From Pseudomonas putida (GTDB lineage Bacteria; Pseudomonadota; Gammaproteobacteria; Pseudomonadales; Pseudomonadaceae): 64,000 bases of DNA. The notes beneath the pieces were generated by a model. That model worked only from the letters and a program-made list of their open reading frames with translations, did no database searches and was not told the origin of the DNA. The stretch covers positions 5,544,494 to 5,608,493 of the forward strand of contig CP124529.1 of assembly GCA_029953615.1 (NCBI GenBank), written 5' to 3'. A program made the position numbers and the translations under genes. Of the stretch, positions 48,230-57,759 are shown one piece after another (the stretch's first letter is position 1; every line of letters starts with the position of its first letter).

Positions 48230-48795
48230 GCGCGGCACAGGCCATGAAAGTACTGGTACTGTGCGGCCCGGAGTCCAGCGGCAAGAGCTGGCTCAGCGGT
48301 GTGATCCAGGCGCATTTCGGCGGCGTGGTAGTAGCCGAATACGTGCGCCACTTCATCGACCAGGAAGGCCGCGACACCTGCTATGCCGATATCCCCACCA
48401 TCGCCCGCGGCCAGCTGGCCTGGGAAGACCATGCCCGCGAGCAGGCACCGCCGCTGCTGATTCTCGACACCCACCTGCTCAGCAACATGCTCTGGAGCCG
48501 CGCCCTGTTCGACGACTGCCCGGCCTGGCTGGAACAGGCGCTGTTGGCGCGGCATTATCACCTGCACCTTCTGCTGAGCCCACAAGGCGTGGAGTGGGTT
48601 GCCGATGGCCAGCGCAGCCAGCCCGAACTGCGCGACCGCCAGCGCTTTTTCGACGACAGCCTGCACTGGCTGCAACGGCATGACCAAGCGTACAAAATAA
48701 TTGAGGGCAATTGGCCACAACGCCAGTTGCTGGCACTGCAAACAGTGGCTAAGCTCATTGGTAGCGATGCGCCATCCTGCCCCACCGAGTGTTAA
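48226..48795 (+). CDS. NadR-type AAA/ribosylnicotinamide kinase
   Basis: A 189-residue P-loop protein. The Walker A motif GPESSGKSWL begins near residue 15, and the NadR kinase pattern AEYVRHFIDQEGRDTCYADI and LILDTHLLSNML is clear, with DGQRSQPELRDRQRFF near the C-terminus. It phosphorylates nicotinamide riboside to NMN, trapping what PnuC imports. It lacks the NadR adenylyltransferase and HTH domains, so it is a stand-alone kinase. Confidence 0.9.
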   Translation: MSAAQAMKVLVLCGPESSGKSWLSGVIQAHFGGVVVAEYVRHFIDQEGRDTCYADIPTIARGQLAWEDHAREQAPPLLILDTHLLSNMLWSRALFDDCPAWLEQALLARHYHLHLLLSPQGVEWVADGQRSQPELRDRQRFFDDSLHWLQRHDQAYKIIEGNWPQRQLLALQTVAKLIGSDAPSCPTEC

Positions 48796-49094
48796 CCCAC
48801 TGACACACCCGTGGGCGGCAACCCCCCTGAGAACAGAAGGTTTTCTTCGGCATCGAAGAGACTGTCAAGGCGCTGAAACACCCCTGCAAAAAACCCTTCC
48901 AATCCGCACCGACACAGGCTTCGCCTGCATCGCTCGCGGCTGCCTGTTTCAACCCTGAGACAAAATACGCCGCAGTTTTTCATGGTCCTTGTCTTAAGCT
49001 TTTGATCTGCAAATACTTTTCAAAAGCGGCACACCTTCTGCTCCCTCGTTCGCATCGCTGAACAAGGCCAGCGCTCATTGAAGGAGTTGCCGTC
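48796..49094. other. Intergenic region upstream of the fap operon
   Basis: A 299-base gap without a credible gene. It holds the sigma-54-like promoter at 49027-49042 and the AAGGAG ribosome site (49081-49086) of fapA. The first half shows nothing I can assign. Confidence 0.5.
49027..49042 (+). promoter_or_regulatory. Sigma-54-like promoter of the fap operon
   Basis: CGGCACACCTTCTGCT has GG and GC exactly 10 bases apart and matches five of six positions of the -24 box. It lies 52 bases before the fapA start. Confidence 0.6.
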
Positions 49095-49529
49095 GTGAGG
49101 AAAACTGACAAACGCCTTTATCACCTGTTGCTGATGAGCTATGTGCTGGGCTCGTTGAGCTTCACGGCCCAGGCCGACAACGGCATCATCGTGATAACCC
49201 GTGATGTGCAGACACGCAACGCCGTGGTCCCGCCTTTAAGACCCGACCCCAACCCCACCACCGTCAATGCCAATCCTTCCGCTCACATCCTCAAGCAAAC
49301 CAACGAACTGAGTGATGGCGACTTCGCCAACATCAGCAGCGGTGCGGGCATCAGCACCCTGATTACCCAGCAGACCAACAACCTGGGCGGCAACCTCAAT
49401 AACCAGTCCCAACTGCCCAACCTGGCCGGTGGACGCGGTACGGGCTCGGGAAATGGCATCTCGAACATGGTCAACTCGAGTGTGCAGCGCGGCCTGGCGC
49501 CGCTGCAGATCCTGACCGGAGGCAAGTGA
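49095..49529 (+). CDS. fapA: FapA, functional amyloid operon protein (nucleation control)
   Basis: A 144-residue exported protein; the signal peptide is residues 1 to about 27 (ending TAQA). The mature part has one Fap-type repeat-like segment (LITQQTNNLGGNLNNQS). FapA is periplasmic and controls the FapB/FapC ratio in fibrils. The start codon is GTG with an AAGGAG site nine bases upstream. One base separates its stop from the fapB ATG. Confidence 0.9.
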   Translation: MRKTDKRLYHLLLMSYVLGSLSFTAQADNGIIVITRDVQTRNAVVPPLRPDPNPTTVNANPSAHILKQTNELSDGDFANISSGAGISTLITQQTNNLGGNLNNQSQLPNLAGGRGTGSGNGISNMVNSSVQRGLAPLQILTGGK

Positions 49530-49530
49530 G

Positions 49531-50109
49531 ATGAAGCACACGCTGCTGATCCTGGTCACGCTGTGCAGTACATCGGCCTTCGCGCAATCCCCGGTCCCCG
49601 TGATCAACAACGCCGACATCGACAGCTCGGGTAGCCGTTACCAGGGCAACCTGTCGGTCAACCAGGCAGCCGGCGACCAACAGCAACAGGCCAACGCGCG
49701 CGCCTTCGCTGCAGGGCCCGAGGCTGGCGCCACCACACAGATCCGCCAACGGCTGAATGCCCCCGCAACTTCCGCGATGGACGCGCGCTCGACCATACAG
49801 GGCGATGCCTTCAGCAACGGTAGCGGCGCCCTGGGGGTCAACCAGAGCGCCGGCGCCAACACCCAGCAAGCGAACGCACTGAGCATCAGTATCGGTGCCC
49901 AGCCGCAAAGCATCGACGACAGCGTCCTCATGCAACAGAACGTGGCGCTGCTCAACAACTCCGGTCCGATTGACACTTCAACTGGCCATCGCCAGGTCAC
50001 CACCAGTGACCAGGCCTTCACCGGTAGCCGTGGAGTGATTCAGTTGAACCAGAGTGCCGGGGTGGGAAACCGAATGGCCAACACCTTGAGCATCCGGGTC
50101 GCGGATTGA
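49531..50109 (+). CDS. fapB: FapB, minor amyloid subunit / nucleator
   Basis: A 192-residue secreted amyloid protein. The signal peptide ends AFA-QSP. Three imperfect repeats, each with an SVNQAAGDQQQQAN, GVNQSAGANTQQAN or QLNQSAGVGNRMAN core, carry the conserved Asn-Gln pairs that stack in the cross-beta fibril. It is the second gene of the operon, in the standard order. Confidence 0.93.
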   Translation: MKHTLLILVTLCSTSAFAQSPVPVINNADIDSSGSRYQGNLSVNQAAGDQQQQANARAFAAGPEAGATTQIRQRLNAPATSAMDARSTIQGDAFSNGSGALGVNQSAGANTQQANALSISIGAQPQSIDDSVLMQQNVALLNNSGPIDTSTGHRQVTTSDQAFTGSRGVIQLNQSAGVGNRMANTLSIRVAD

Positions 50110-50157
50110 CCCATCCAGTCAAGAACGACACTTAACCTAAAAGTACGGAGAATCACC

Positions 50158-51609
50158 ATGAAACCCTCGATGGCAATCAAGCCTCTGGTTTTCGCAATTG
50201 CTGCGGTCATGGCTGTTGCTGTACAAGCTGATCAGAACGACCGGCGTGGCGGGCACCACAATGGTCACCACAATAACGGGCATCACACCCCTCCTCCCAC
50301 CCGGATCCCTGTGTATGCCACAGCCAACGCCATGGACAGCCAACGCAGCACGGGCAATACCATCACCAACCAAGGCACCATCAACGAAGCCGAAATGAGC
50401 AGCTCGGCCACGGGTGCAAGCGGCAACGTGGGTGTCAACGTGGCAGCCGGTAACGGCAACCAGCAGGACAATGCTGCGGCCATTGCCAATGCATCGTCCG
50501 AGTCCAGCCTGGACAACAGCTTCGTGTTCGGCACCGCCGAAGCCACCGCTGACGTTCGCCAGTTCAGCAACAACAACCGTGTCGACAACTGGTCCACCCA
50601 GAACTCGGCAGTCATGACTGGCTCGGCCGATGGTGCGGAGGGTAACGTCGGCATCAACATCGCTGGCGGCGACCTGAACCAGCAGAAGAACACCATGGCC
50701 ATCGCCAACACCGGTGCCCCGCTGGGCAATGCCACTGCCACCGCCTCTGCCGACCAGAACGGCCCAGGCCTGACGGTGAACAACGGCGCCGACCGCACCT
50801 ACCGGGTGGACACGCTGACCATCACCACCACCAAGAGCGGTTCCAGCTCGCGTGAGGGCACGTTCAATTCGACCGACGACCGCAGTTCGTCCTCGAGCTT
50901 CAGCGTGGCCGGCTCGCAAAGTGCCAGTTCCAGTGGCTCCAGTGGCTGGAACTCCAGCGGTTCGAGTAGCATGAACGCCAGCGGTTCGCACAGTTCCACT
51001 GCCAGCGGCTCCAACAGCTGGAATGCCAGTGGTTCGATGGCCGGTAGCGCCAGTTCGTCCAGCAGTGCCAGCCTGAGTGCCTCCTTGGCCGCTGCTGCAG
51101 ATGCGACCCGTACCATGACCACCGATGACGGCCGTCGCGAGCGTACTCGCACCGACAGCTTCGATGCCTCGCTCAATGCCTCGCTCAATGTAGATGTCGA
51201 CCACTCGCGGGAAAGCTCTTACGACAAGTCGTTCGAGAAGGCATTCGACTCGTCGTACGACAAGGCTCGCCAATCGAGCTACGAGAAGTCTCGCGACTCC
51301 TCGTATGAGAAGGCTCACGAGTCGTCCTATGCCAATGCATCGGAATCGGCGTTTGAAAAGTCTGGCGAGAAATCGTCTCAATCGTCGAACGACGTGTCGA
51401 AGAGCTACAGCGAAAGCAGTGCCTACGACTTGAGCAATACCGTGTCCTTCCAAGTGCTGACCCCGACCGGCTGGGCCAACCCCGTGACCAACACTGCAAC
51501 CCTTAGCGGCTCGGTGAACGGTGGCAGCGGCAACCTGGGCGTGAACGTGGCAGCCGGTGTGGGCAACCAGCAGAGCAACTCGCTGGCCATCTCCAACACC
51601 TCGTTCTGA
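50158..51609 (+). CDS. fapC: FapC, major functional amyloid subunit with very long linker
   Basis: A 483-residue main fibril subunit. The signal peptide ends near VQA-D. Repeat 1 (about 60-120, GNVGVNVAAGNGNQQDNAAA), repeat 2 (about 145-205, GNVGINIAGGDLNQQKNTMA) and repeat 3 at the C-terminus (GNLGVNVAAGVGNQQSNSLA) are clear. Between repeats 2 and 3 lies a linker of more than 200 residues: first Ser/Gly/Asn-rich, then about six copies of an SSYxK-type unit (nt 51210-51380). Linker length is the known variable part of FapC. No cysteine is present. Confidence 0.94.
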   Translation: MKPSMAIKPLVFAIAAVMAVAVQADQNDRRGGHHNGHHNNGHHTPPPTRIPVYATANAMDSQRSTGNTITNQGTINEAEMSSSATGASGNVGVNVAAGNGNQQDNAAAIANASSESSLDNSFVFGTAEATADVRQFSNNNRVDNWSTQNSAVMTGSADGAEGNVGINIAGGDLNQQKNTMAIANTGAPLGNATATASADQNGPGLTVNNGADRTYRVDTLTITTTKSGSSSREGTFNSTDDRSSSSSFSVAGSQSASSSGSSGWNSSGSSSMNASGSHSSTASGSNSWNASGSMAGSASSSSSASLSASLAAAADATRTMTTDDGRRERTRTDSFDASLNASLNVDVDHSRESSYDKSFEKAFDSSYDKARQSSYEKSRDSSYEKAHESSYANASESAFEKSGEKSSQSSNDVSKSYSESSAYDLSNTVSFQVLTPTGWANPVTNTATLSGSVNGGSGNLGVNVAAGVGNQQSNSLAISNTSF

Positions 51610-51621
51610 TCGCTGTGCTTG

Positions 51622-51647
51622 AGGCCCCCTTCGGGGGGCCTTTCTTC
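51622..51647 (+). terminator. Hairpin terminator/attenuator between fapC and fapD
   Basis: AGGCCCCC and GGGGGGCCT arms (loop TTC) are followed by TTTCTT. It lies 12 bases after fapC and 25 bases before fapD, inside the operon, so it probably lowers expression of fapDEF. Confidence 0.82.
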
Positions 51648-51671
51648 AACAGAACCGGAAGGCATCCGATC

Positions 51672-52352
51672 ATGCGCATCATTGCCCTGGCGTTTTTGCT
51701 GTGCCTGGCCAGCGTGAGCGAAGCTGCACAAATGCCGCTGTCCGTCCTGCCGGGCGGCGCCGTGGTGTTCAAGCCCATCCAGAGCGTACGCGAGCGCAAG
51801 TTCGCCGACCTGGTGCAACAGAAAACCGACTTCAGCTGCGGCGCCGCCGCGCTGGCAACCATCCTGCGCCAGGCCTACTGGCTGGACGTGGACGAGCAAC
51901 AGATCATCGAAGGCATGCTGGCCCACGCCGACCAGGACCTGGTGCGCACACAAGGCTTCTCGATGCTCGACATGAAACGCTACGTGGAAAGCCTGGGGAT
52001 GCGTGCCCGCGGCTACCGGGTGGCAGCCGAGACCCTGCACAGCGTGCGCATTCCGGTCGTGGTGCTGATGGACGTGCGCGGCTACAAGCACTTCGTGGTC
52101 ATGCAGAAGGTCGACAAGGGTTGGGTGTATATCGGTGACCCGGTACTCGGCCACAAGCGCTACAAGGTCGATGATTTTCTCAAGGGCTGGAACGGCATCA
52201 TCTTCGCCGTCATCGGCCAAGGCTACGACAAGAACAACATCCTGCTCGACCCGCCCCTGCCGCTGACCGCCAAGGGCCGGGTGAACAACTTCACCCCGGT
52301 GCAGGATGCAGAGCTGTTGGACTTCGGTTTCATCAAAAGCGACTTCTTCTAA
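51672..52352 (+). CDS. fapD: FapD, C39-type peptidase of the amyloid system
   Basis: A 226-residue periplasmic cysteine peptidase; the signal peptide ends near SEA-AQ. C39 motifs are present: the catalytic Cys in KTDFSCGAAALATIL, and GYKHFVVMQ with the catalytic His followed by IGDPVLGHKRY with the Asp. FapD is needed for export of Fap fibril components. The Met at 51672 is used; the longer frame overlaps the terminator. Confidence 0.92.
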   Translation: MRIIALAFLLCLASVSEAAQMPLSVLPGGAVVFKPIQSVRERKFADLVQQKTDFSCGAAALATILRQAYWLDVDEQQIIEGMLAHADQDLVRTQGFSMLDMKRYVESLGMRARGYRVAAETLHSVRIPVVVLMDVRGYKHFVVMQKVDKGWVYIGDPVLGHKRYKVDDFLKGWNGIIFAVIGQGYDKNNILLDPPLPLTAKGRVNNFTPVQDAELLDFGFIKSDFF

Positions 52353-52398
52353 CGACTCTTGCAACGACAAGGAGCACGAGGCTCCGGGGAGCACCCCA

Positions 52399-53151
52399 AT
52401 GAAGAACCCATTCTGGCTCGCGATCGCATGCCTGGCCGTCAGCCTTCCCACCCATGCCGAAACGTTCAAGCCGATCGAGCTGAAGGACCATGAGCTGGCG
52501 GCCCTGCGTGGCCGCTATGTGATGCCGGGGCGGATCGTGAGTTTCGGTATTGTCATGTCCAGCACCTGGCAGAATGCCAAAGGGGACGTTATCGGTGCCA
52601 CGAGCACGATGCAGATTCAGCAGTCGACCATCAAACCGCAATTCTATGTGTCATTGATCGACGAAAGCGGCACTGGCACAACGTCAGCTGGAACCACCGC
52701 ACCAGGTACCGGCACCGTCACGGGCGGTGCCGGCCTCAACACTACAGAGGGTGTTACCCAGGTGGTACGCGCAGCTGGCGACGATAACACCGCCTACAAC
52801 AATGTCGCCATCAATGTCTCCAAGGCCAACCAGGCGCCCACCGCGCAGCCACAGGGCCAAGCGCTGGCCAACGGCCAGACGCTGACGGGCGCAAACGGCG
52901 CAGGTGCGCTGAGTGTGTCCGCCAGCGGCGTAGGGGTGCAGTTCAATATCAATGCCAGTAACAACCAGGGCAGCAGCGTGCAGCGTCTGGCGCAGGGTGG
53001 CCTGATGCAGAACTCGACGCTGCTGGGCAACGGCAACCGGGTGAACAACGTCACCACGCTCAATGTAGTGATGCGTGAAAGCGTGCCAACAGCCGCGTCG
53101 CTGAACGGTAGCCTTGATCAGCTCAAAGGTCTTCGTACATCCGGATACTGA
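52399..53151 (+). CDS. fapE: FapE, minor amyloid-associated extracellular protein
   Basis: A 250-residue exported protein; the signal peptide ends near THA-E. The N-terminus [21 protein letters not shown] is characteristic of FapE, followed by a Thr/Gly-rich spacer and NQ-containing repeat-like segments. It is a minor fibril component and export partner of FapF. AGGAGCACGAGG upstream gives a ribosome site. Confidence 0.9.
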   Translation: MKNPFWLAIACLAVSLPTHAETFKPIELKDHELAALRGRYVMPGRIVSFGIVMSSTWQNAKGDVIGATSTMQIQQSTIKPQFYVSLIDESGTGTTSAGTTAPGTGTVTGGAGLNTTEGVTQVVRAAGDDNTAYNNVAINVSKANQAPTAQPQGQALANGQTLTGANGAGALSVSASGVGVQFNINASNNQGSSVQRLAQGGLMQNSTLLGNGNRVNNVTTLNVVMRESVPTAASLNGSLDQLKGLRTSGY

Positions 53152-53197
53152 TCTACGCTCAGTCTCATCAAAAGTAGTCGGCAGGGACGGCACTTCC

Positions 53198-54478
53198 ATG
53201 CACCGATCTTTATCGCTCAAAGCTTTTGTGTGTTTGACCACCTTGGCCCCGGCCACATTGCTCTACGCTGCATCCGACCCACAGGTCGAGGCTCTCAAGC
53301 AGGAACTGATGGAGCTGAAACGTCGCTACGAAGCCCAACAGCAAGCGCTGATGGTGCTGGAGCAGCGCGTCCGCCAGGTCGAGGAAACCCCGGCAGCGCC
53401 GCCGCCCAAACGCCTGGTCAGGTCCCCGGCCGAAGGGGTCAAGGGCGCACAGACGGTGGCATCGGGCGCACCGGGCACCACCGGCAGCTCCTATGGCCAG
53501 GCGCTGACCGCCGACGCCGAACCGGCACAGAGCGTATCCAACCTGTATGACGAGGCCAGCGGCTTCTTCGGCGGTGGCAAGTTCAGCTTCGAGACCGGGG
53601 TCACCTATACCCACTACGATACCCGCGCGCTGGTGCTCAACGGCTTCCTGGCGCTGGACTCGATCTTCCTCGGCAGTATCAACCTTGACCGGGTCAAGGC
53701 AGACAACTGGACCCTGGACATGACTGCCCGCTACAACCTCGCTCAGCGTTGGCAGTTCGACATCAACGTCCCGGTGGTGTACCGCGAATCCACCTACTCT
53801 TCCGGCGGTGCGGGAGGCGCCGGGGCAAGCACCTCGGACCAGACCGTGACCCGCGACCCGGAAATCGGTGACGTCAACGTCGGCGTCGCCTACAAGTTCC
53901 TCGACGAAGACGAGACCTGGCCTGACGCCGTCGCTACCCTGCGCATCAAGGCGCCGACCGGCAAAGACCCCTATGGCATCAAACTGCGCCAGGTCGAGGG
54001 TAACGACAACCTGTCGGTGCCGGAAAGCCTGCCGACCGGCAACGGCGTCTGGTCGATCACCCCGGGCATCTCGCTGGTCAAGACCTTCGACCCGGCTGTG
54101 CTGTTCGGCAGCCTGTCCTACACCTACAACATGGAAGACTCGTTCAGCGACATCAGCCCACAGGTCAACAGCAAGGTGCCGGGTGACGTGAAGCTGGGCG
54201 ACTCCTGGCAGATCGGCGGCGGCATCGCCTTTGCCCTGAACGAAAAGATGAGCATGTCGTTCTCGGTGTCCGACCAGTTCGCCCGCAAGAGCAAGATAAA
54301 GCCCGATGGCGGCGACTGGCAGTCGATCTCCAACAGCGACTACAACGCAGCCAACTTCAACATCGGCATGACCTTCGCCGCCACCGACAACCTGACCATC
54401 GTGCCCAACCTGGCCATTGGTCTGACCGATGACGCACCAGACTTTTCCTTCAGCCTGAAATTCCCCTACTACTTCTGA
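53198..54478 (+). CDS. fapF: FapF, outer-membrane amyloid secretion channel
   Basis: A 426-residue outer-membrane protein. A signal peptide (1 to about 26) is followed by a coiled coil (about 27-65, [20 protein letters not shown]) that trimerises and gates the pore, then a Pro/Lys linker and a 12-strand barrel ending [12 protein letters not shown]. It exports FapB, FapC and FapE. It is the last gene of the operon, followed by a terminator. Confidence 0.93.
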   Translation: MHRSLSLKAFVCLTTLAPATLLYAASDPQVEALKQELMELKRRYEAQQQALMVLEQRVRQVEETPAAPPPKRLVRSPAEGVKGAQTVASGAPGTTGSSYGQALTADAEPAQSVSNLYDEASGFFGGGKFSFETGVTYTHYDTRALVLNGFLALDSIFLGSINLDRVKADNWTLDMTARYNLAQRWQFDINVPVVYRESTYSSGGAGGAGASTSDQTVTRDPEIGDVNVGVAYKFLDEDETWPDAVATLRIKAPTGKDPYGIKLRQVEGNDNLSVPESLPTGNGVWSITPGISLVKTFDPAVLFGSLSYTYNMEDSFSDISPQVNSKVPGDVKLGDSWQIGGGIAFALNEKMSMSFSVSDQFARKSKIKPDGGDWQSISNSDYNAANFNIGMTFAATDNLTIVPNLAIGLTDDAPDFSFSLKFPYYF

Positions 54479-54491
54479 GACTTGCCCCCGG

Positions 54492-54519
54492 CGGGCCCGT
54501 GCGAACGGGCCCGGCTTTT
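54492..54519 (+). terminator. Rho-independent terminator of the fap operon
   Basis: CGGGCCCGT and ACGGGCCCG arms with loop GCGA, followed by GCTTTTGG, 14 bases after fapF. Confidence 0.88.
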
Positions 54520-54613
54520 GGTTACCAGCCTTGTCCCGCAACGCCGTGCCCGCCCTGGCCTGTTATCATCAAGCACAGTTGCATGACGATTTAATGGCAA
54601 AAGGGATGTTTTT

Positions 54614-56815
54614 GTGAAGAACCTGTCAGACCACCCACGTATCCGGCTTGTCGCCCTGACGGCCCTGGTACTGGTGATCCCACTGGGTACGCGCGCCATA
54701 CTGGGTTGGTCCAACCCGCTCGGTTACCTGTCCGACCTCGCCCTCGGCAGCCTGCTGGTCTTGCTGCTGCACCGTCGGCCGTGGTGGCTGGCGCTGCCCG
54801 TATTGCTGGCCTGGGCGGCCCTCTGGGTGGCTTCGGCCGAACTGGTGAGCGCGGTCGGCCGTTTGCCCACCAGCGCCGACCTGACGTACCTGCTCGACCC
54901 GCAGTTCATGGAAAACTCGACCGGTGGCGGCCTGGCCCATGCCTGGCTACCCTGGACCATGGGCGTCGGCCTGCTGGCCTGGCTGGCCATCGCCTGGCGC
55001 AGCCGTACCCAACGCAGCCAGCCGCTGCCACGCAAGGCCTGGGCCATTCCGCTGCTGCTGTTTGGCGCCCATTGGGGCAGCCAGCAACTGCTACCTTCCG
55101 ACGCCGACCAATGGCGGCAATACAATCTCACCCACCAGTTGCTGTCGGCCGGGGCCGGTAACCTGCAGCGCCAGGTCGAAGGCTGGATGGGCCGGACGAA
55201 AACCTTCACTCCCCTGCCCAGCACCGGCCTGACCCAGTCCGACCTGCATGGCCAGCGCCTGCTCGCCGGGCCAGGCAACGCCCGCAACCTGCTGGTCATC
55301 ACCGTTGAAGGCATCCCCGGGGCCTACCTGCGGCCCAACCGCCAGGCCCTGCACAGCCGCTTCGACGAAGAGCTGATGCCCAGGCTCAGCCAGTGGGCCG
55401 AGCGCGGCATGAACACCCCGGACTACGTGTTGCATACCCACCAGACCATCCGTGGCCTGTATGCCATGTTGTGCGGTGACTACGACAAGCTGGCCAACGG
55501 CACGCCCAAGGGCATGGAGCTGCTGACCCAGAACGAGCGCAACCAGGCCTGCCTGCCGGCGCAGTTGCGCCAGGCCGGCTTCACCACCCACTACCTGCAG
55601 GGCGCCGGCCTGCGTTTCATGGCCAAGGACCGCATCATGCCGCACATCGGCTTCGACGCGGTGCACGGTCAGGAGTGGTTCCGCAACAAGAACTACCTGG
55701 ACTTCCCCTGGGGCAAGGATGACCGGGCCTTCTTCGAAGGCGCGCTGGACTACGTCGGCCAACTGCAGAAGCAGGACAAACCCTGGATGCTGACGCTGCT
55801 CACCGTGGGCACTCACCAACCGTACTCGGCACCGGCCGAATACCTGGAGCGCTACGACACGCCGAAACAGGCGGCAGTCGCCTACCTGGACGACGCGCTC
55901 GGGGCATTCCTCGACAACCTCGAACGCCAGGGCGTACTCAAGGACACGCTGGTGGTGGTGACCTCCGACGAATCCCACGGCATCGACGGGGTGCGCCTGG
56001 CCTCGTCCTGGGGCTTCAACCTCACCCTGGCGCCGGAGCAGGCGCAGTTGCCAAAGATCAAGCACGGCACCTACGGCCATATCGACCTGGCCACCTCCCT
56101 GCTTGATTACTTCGCCCTGCCCATCCCGATAGCGCTCGGGGGCCGTTCGCTGTACCGCGACTACGACAGCGGTCGCGAGATGATCTCCTACACCAACGGC
56201 ATGCTGCGCTATCACGACGGCCGGGGAGTGTTCACCGAATGCGACTTCCAGCAGCGCTGCCGGCGTTACGCCAGCGAGGGCTTCATCGCCGACCAGGCAC
56301 GCTACCTGGGCCCCGGTGACAGCCTGCTCGGCCAGCAGATCGGCGCCCTCGCCGGGGTGCTTGACCAGTCCCTGCTGCAAACACCGCTGAACCTGCGTTA
56401 CCAGTTCGGCGGCCCATCGCCGATCCGCTTGCGCAAGCGCATTCACGATGACTGGGCCGACAACCTGATCGGCGCCCAGTACCTGGAGATGCCCGAGGGC
56501 TCGCATACCCGCGTGCGGGTCAAGGTACGCTCTCTGGACCCTCGGCGCGCAGCCTACATCCAGCTCAAGGCCAAGCAGTCGGAGCAGGACGTACCGCTGG
56601 GCCTGCCTGATGAAGTGAAAGTCACCGCCGACGAGCCCCTCGAGATGGAGTTCAGCTTCGACAACCCGACCGCGCGAAAGGCGTTTTCCTTCCATTTGCT
56701 GGGCTATGGCGGTGGCAAGGTGGAAATCAGCGATTTCAGCGTGATCACCGCGCTGCCTGGGGAAGATGAGGCGGAGGATGAACTGCCAGAGGGGCATATC
56801 GCCCATTCGGGCTGA
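54614..56815 (+). CDS. LtaS/OpgB-like membrane sulfatase-fold phosphotransferase
   Basis: A 733-residue membrane enzyme. About four N-terminal helices (residues 10-170) are followed by an alkaline-phosphatase-type domain (about 225-560): VITVEGIPGAYLRP (metal-site Glu), the nucleophile Thr in HTHQTIRGLYAMLCG, and VVTSDESHGID (metal ligands). A C-terminal beta domain is unusual for LtaS. It probably transfers phosphoglycerol or a similar group to periplasmic glucans or lipids. Start codon GTG at 54614; the ATG at 54606 stops at once. Confidence 0.86.
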   Translation: MKNLSDHPRIRLVALTALVLVIPLGTRAILGWSNPLGYLSDLALGSLLVLLLHRRPWWLALPVLLAWAALWVASAELVSAVGRLPTSADLTYLLDPQFMENSTGGGLAHAWLPWTMGVGLLAWLAIAWRSRTQRSQPLPRKAWAIPLLLFGAHWGSQQLLPSDADQWRQYNLTHQLLSAGAGNLQRQVEGWMGRTKTFTPLPSTGLTQSDLHGQRLLAGPGNARNLLVITVEGIPGAYLRPNRQALHSRFDEELMPRLSQWAERGMNTPDYVLHTHQTIRGLYAMLCGDYDKLANGTPKGMELLTQNERNQACLPAQLRQAGFTTHYLQGAGLRFMAKDRIMPHIGFDAVHGQEWFRNKNYLDFPWGKDDRAFFEGALDYVGQLQKQDKPWMLTLLTVGTHQPYSAPAEYLERYDTPKQAAVAYLDDALGAFLDNLERQGVLKDTLVVVTSDESHGIDGVRLASSWGFNLTLAPEQAQLPKIKHGTYGHIDLATSLLDYFALPIPIALGGRSLYRDYDSGREMISYTNGMLRYHDGRGVFTECDFQQRCRRYASEGFIADQARYLGPGDSLLGQQIGALAGVLDQSLLQTPLNLRYQFGGPSPIRLRKRIHDDWADNLIGAQYLEMPEGSHTRVRVKVRSLDPRRAAYIQLKAKQSEQDVPLGLPDEVKVTADEPLEMEFSFDNPTARKAFSFHLLGYGGGKVEISDFSVITALPGEDEAEDELPEGHIAHSG

Positions 56816-56909
56816 GCGCAGTACCGCTCATCGCCCGGTCACCGCGGCCTGTCGATTCAACCCGCCCGTGCTCGACTAGGGTGTGAATCCCCAATGTGGA
56901 GACAGCACC

Positions 56910-57639
56910 ATGAGCACGAGCGAAAGCAGGCACCCGGTGGTTTCCCGCAGCCAGTGGCTGGCGGCCCGCCGGCAGCTGTGGCTGCACGAAAAGGCCTTTA
57001 CCACACCACCGCGACGCGCTGGCCGCAGCCCGTCGCGCCCTGCCCTGGGTCAAGGTCGAGCACGGCTACCGCTTCTACGGGCCAGACGGCAAAAGGGACC
57101 TGGCCGAGCTGTTCGCCGGCCGCAGCCAGTTGCTGGTCTACCATTTCATGTTTGCCGAGGGCTGGAGCGAAGGCTGCCCCGGTTGCTCGTTCCTGGCCGA
57201 CCACTTCGACGGCGCCAACCTGCACCTGGCACATCACGACGTGTCGCTGGTGGCGGTGTCGCGGGCGCCCTATGCCGAGTTCCAGGCCTTCCGCCAGCGC
57301 ATGGGCTGGCAGTTCCCCTGGTATTCGTCACATGGCAGCGGGTTCAATGAGGACTTTGGCGTCAGCGTTGGCAGCGAGGGCCAGCGGCAGTACAACTATG
57401 AGCCCTATGAGGGTAATGAAAGCGAGCTTCCCGGGCTGAGTGCGTTCTACCGTGATCCGGATGGCAGCGTTTACCACACCTATTCCACCTATGCCCGTGG
57501 CCTGGATATCCTGGTCAACACCTACAACTTCCTCGACATTGCGCCACTGGGGCGCAACGAGGGTGGGACCATGGACTGGGTGCGGCACCATGACCGTTAT
57601 GAAGGGCAGCCGAACAAGCCTGACTGCTGCCACAAATAA
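56910..57639 (+). pseudogene. DUF899 thioredoxin-like protein, frameshifted near the 5' end
   Basis: Reconstructed as 242 residues. It begins MSTSESRHPVVSRSQWLAAR and, after removal of an extra A at about 57003, continues HHRDALAAARRALPW. It then carries the DUF899 core: LVYHFMFAEGWSEGCPGCSF, then LVAVSRAPYAEFQAFRQRMG, then FNEDFGVSV. DUF899 proteins look like inactive or reduced peroxiredoxin relatives (CPxC in EGCPGCSF). As written only an internal start at 57130 gives the C-terminal 169 residues. Confidence 0.85.
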
Positions 57640-57658
57640 CGTGAGGCAACACCTATCC

Positions 57659-57748
57659 CTTGTGGGAGCGGGCATGCCCGCGAACACCGGCAAAGCCGGT
57701 GCCAGGCACTGCGTCGCCTGTTTCGCGGGCGCGCCCGCTCCCACTGGG
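57659..57748. repeat. Inverted REP pair downstream of the DUF899 gene
   Basis: GTGGGAGCGGGCATGCCCGC and GCGGGCGCGCCCGCTCCCAC units face each other around an ACCGGCAAAGCCGGT hairpin, between convergent genes. Confidence 0.88.
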
Positions 57749-57759
57749 GACGCGATATG

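Noticed and set aside
51200-51400. CRISPR-like periodic repeats inside fapC
   Set aside because: The periodicity is in codons of a signal-peptide-bearing amyloid protein in frame; no spacers.
55091-56806. A 571-residue open frame opposite the LtaS-like gene
   Set aside because: Shadow of a real gene; repetitive His/Val/Gly-rich composition typical of antisense frames.
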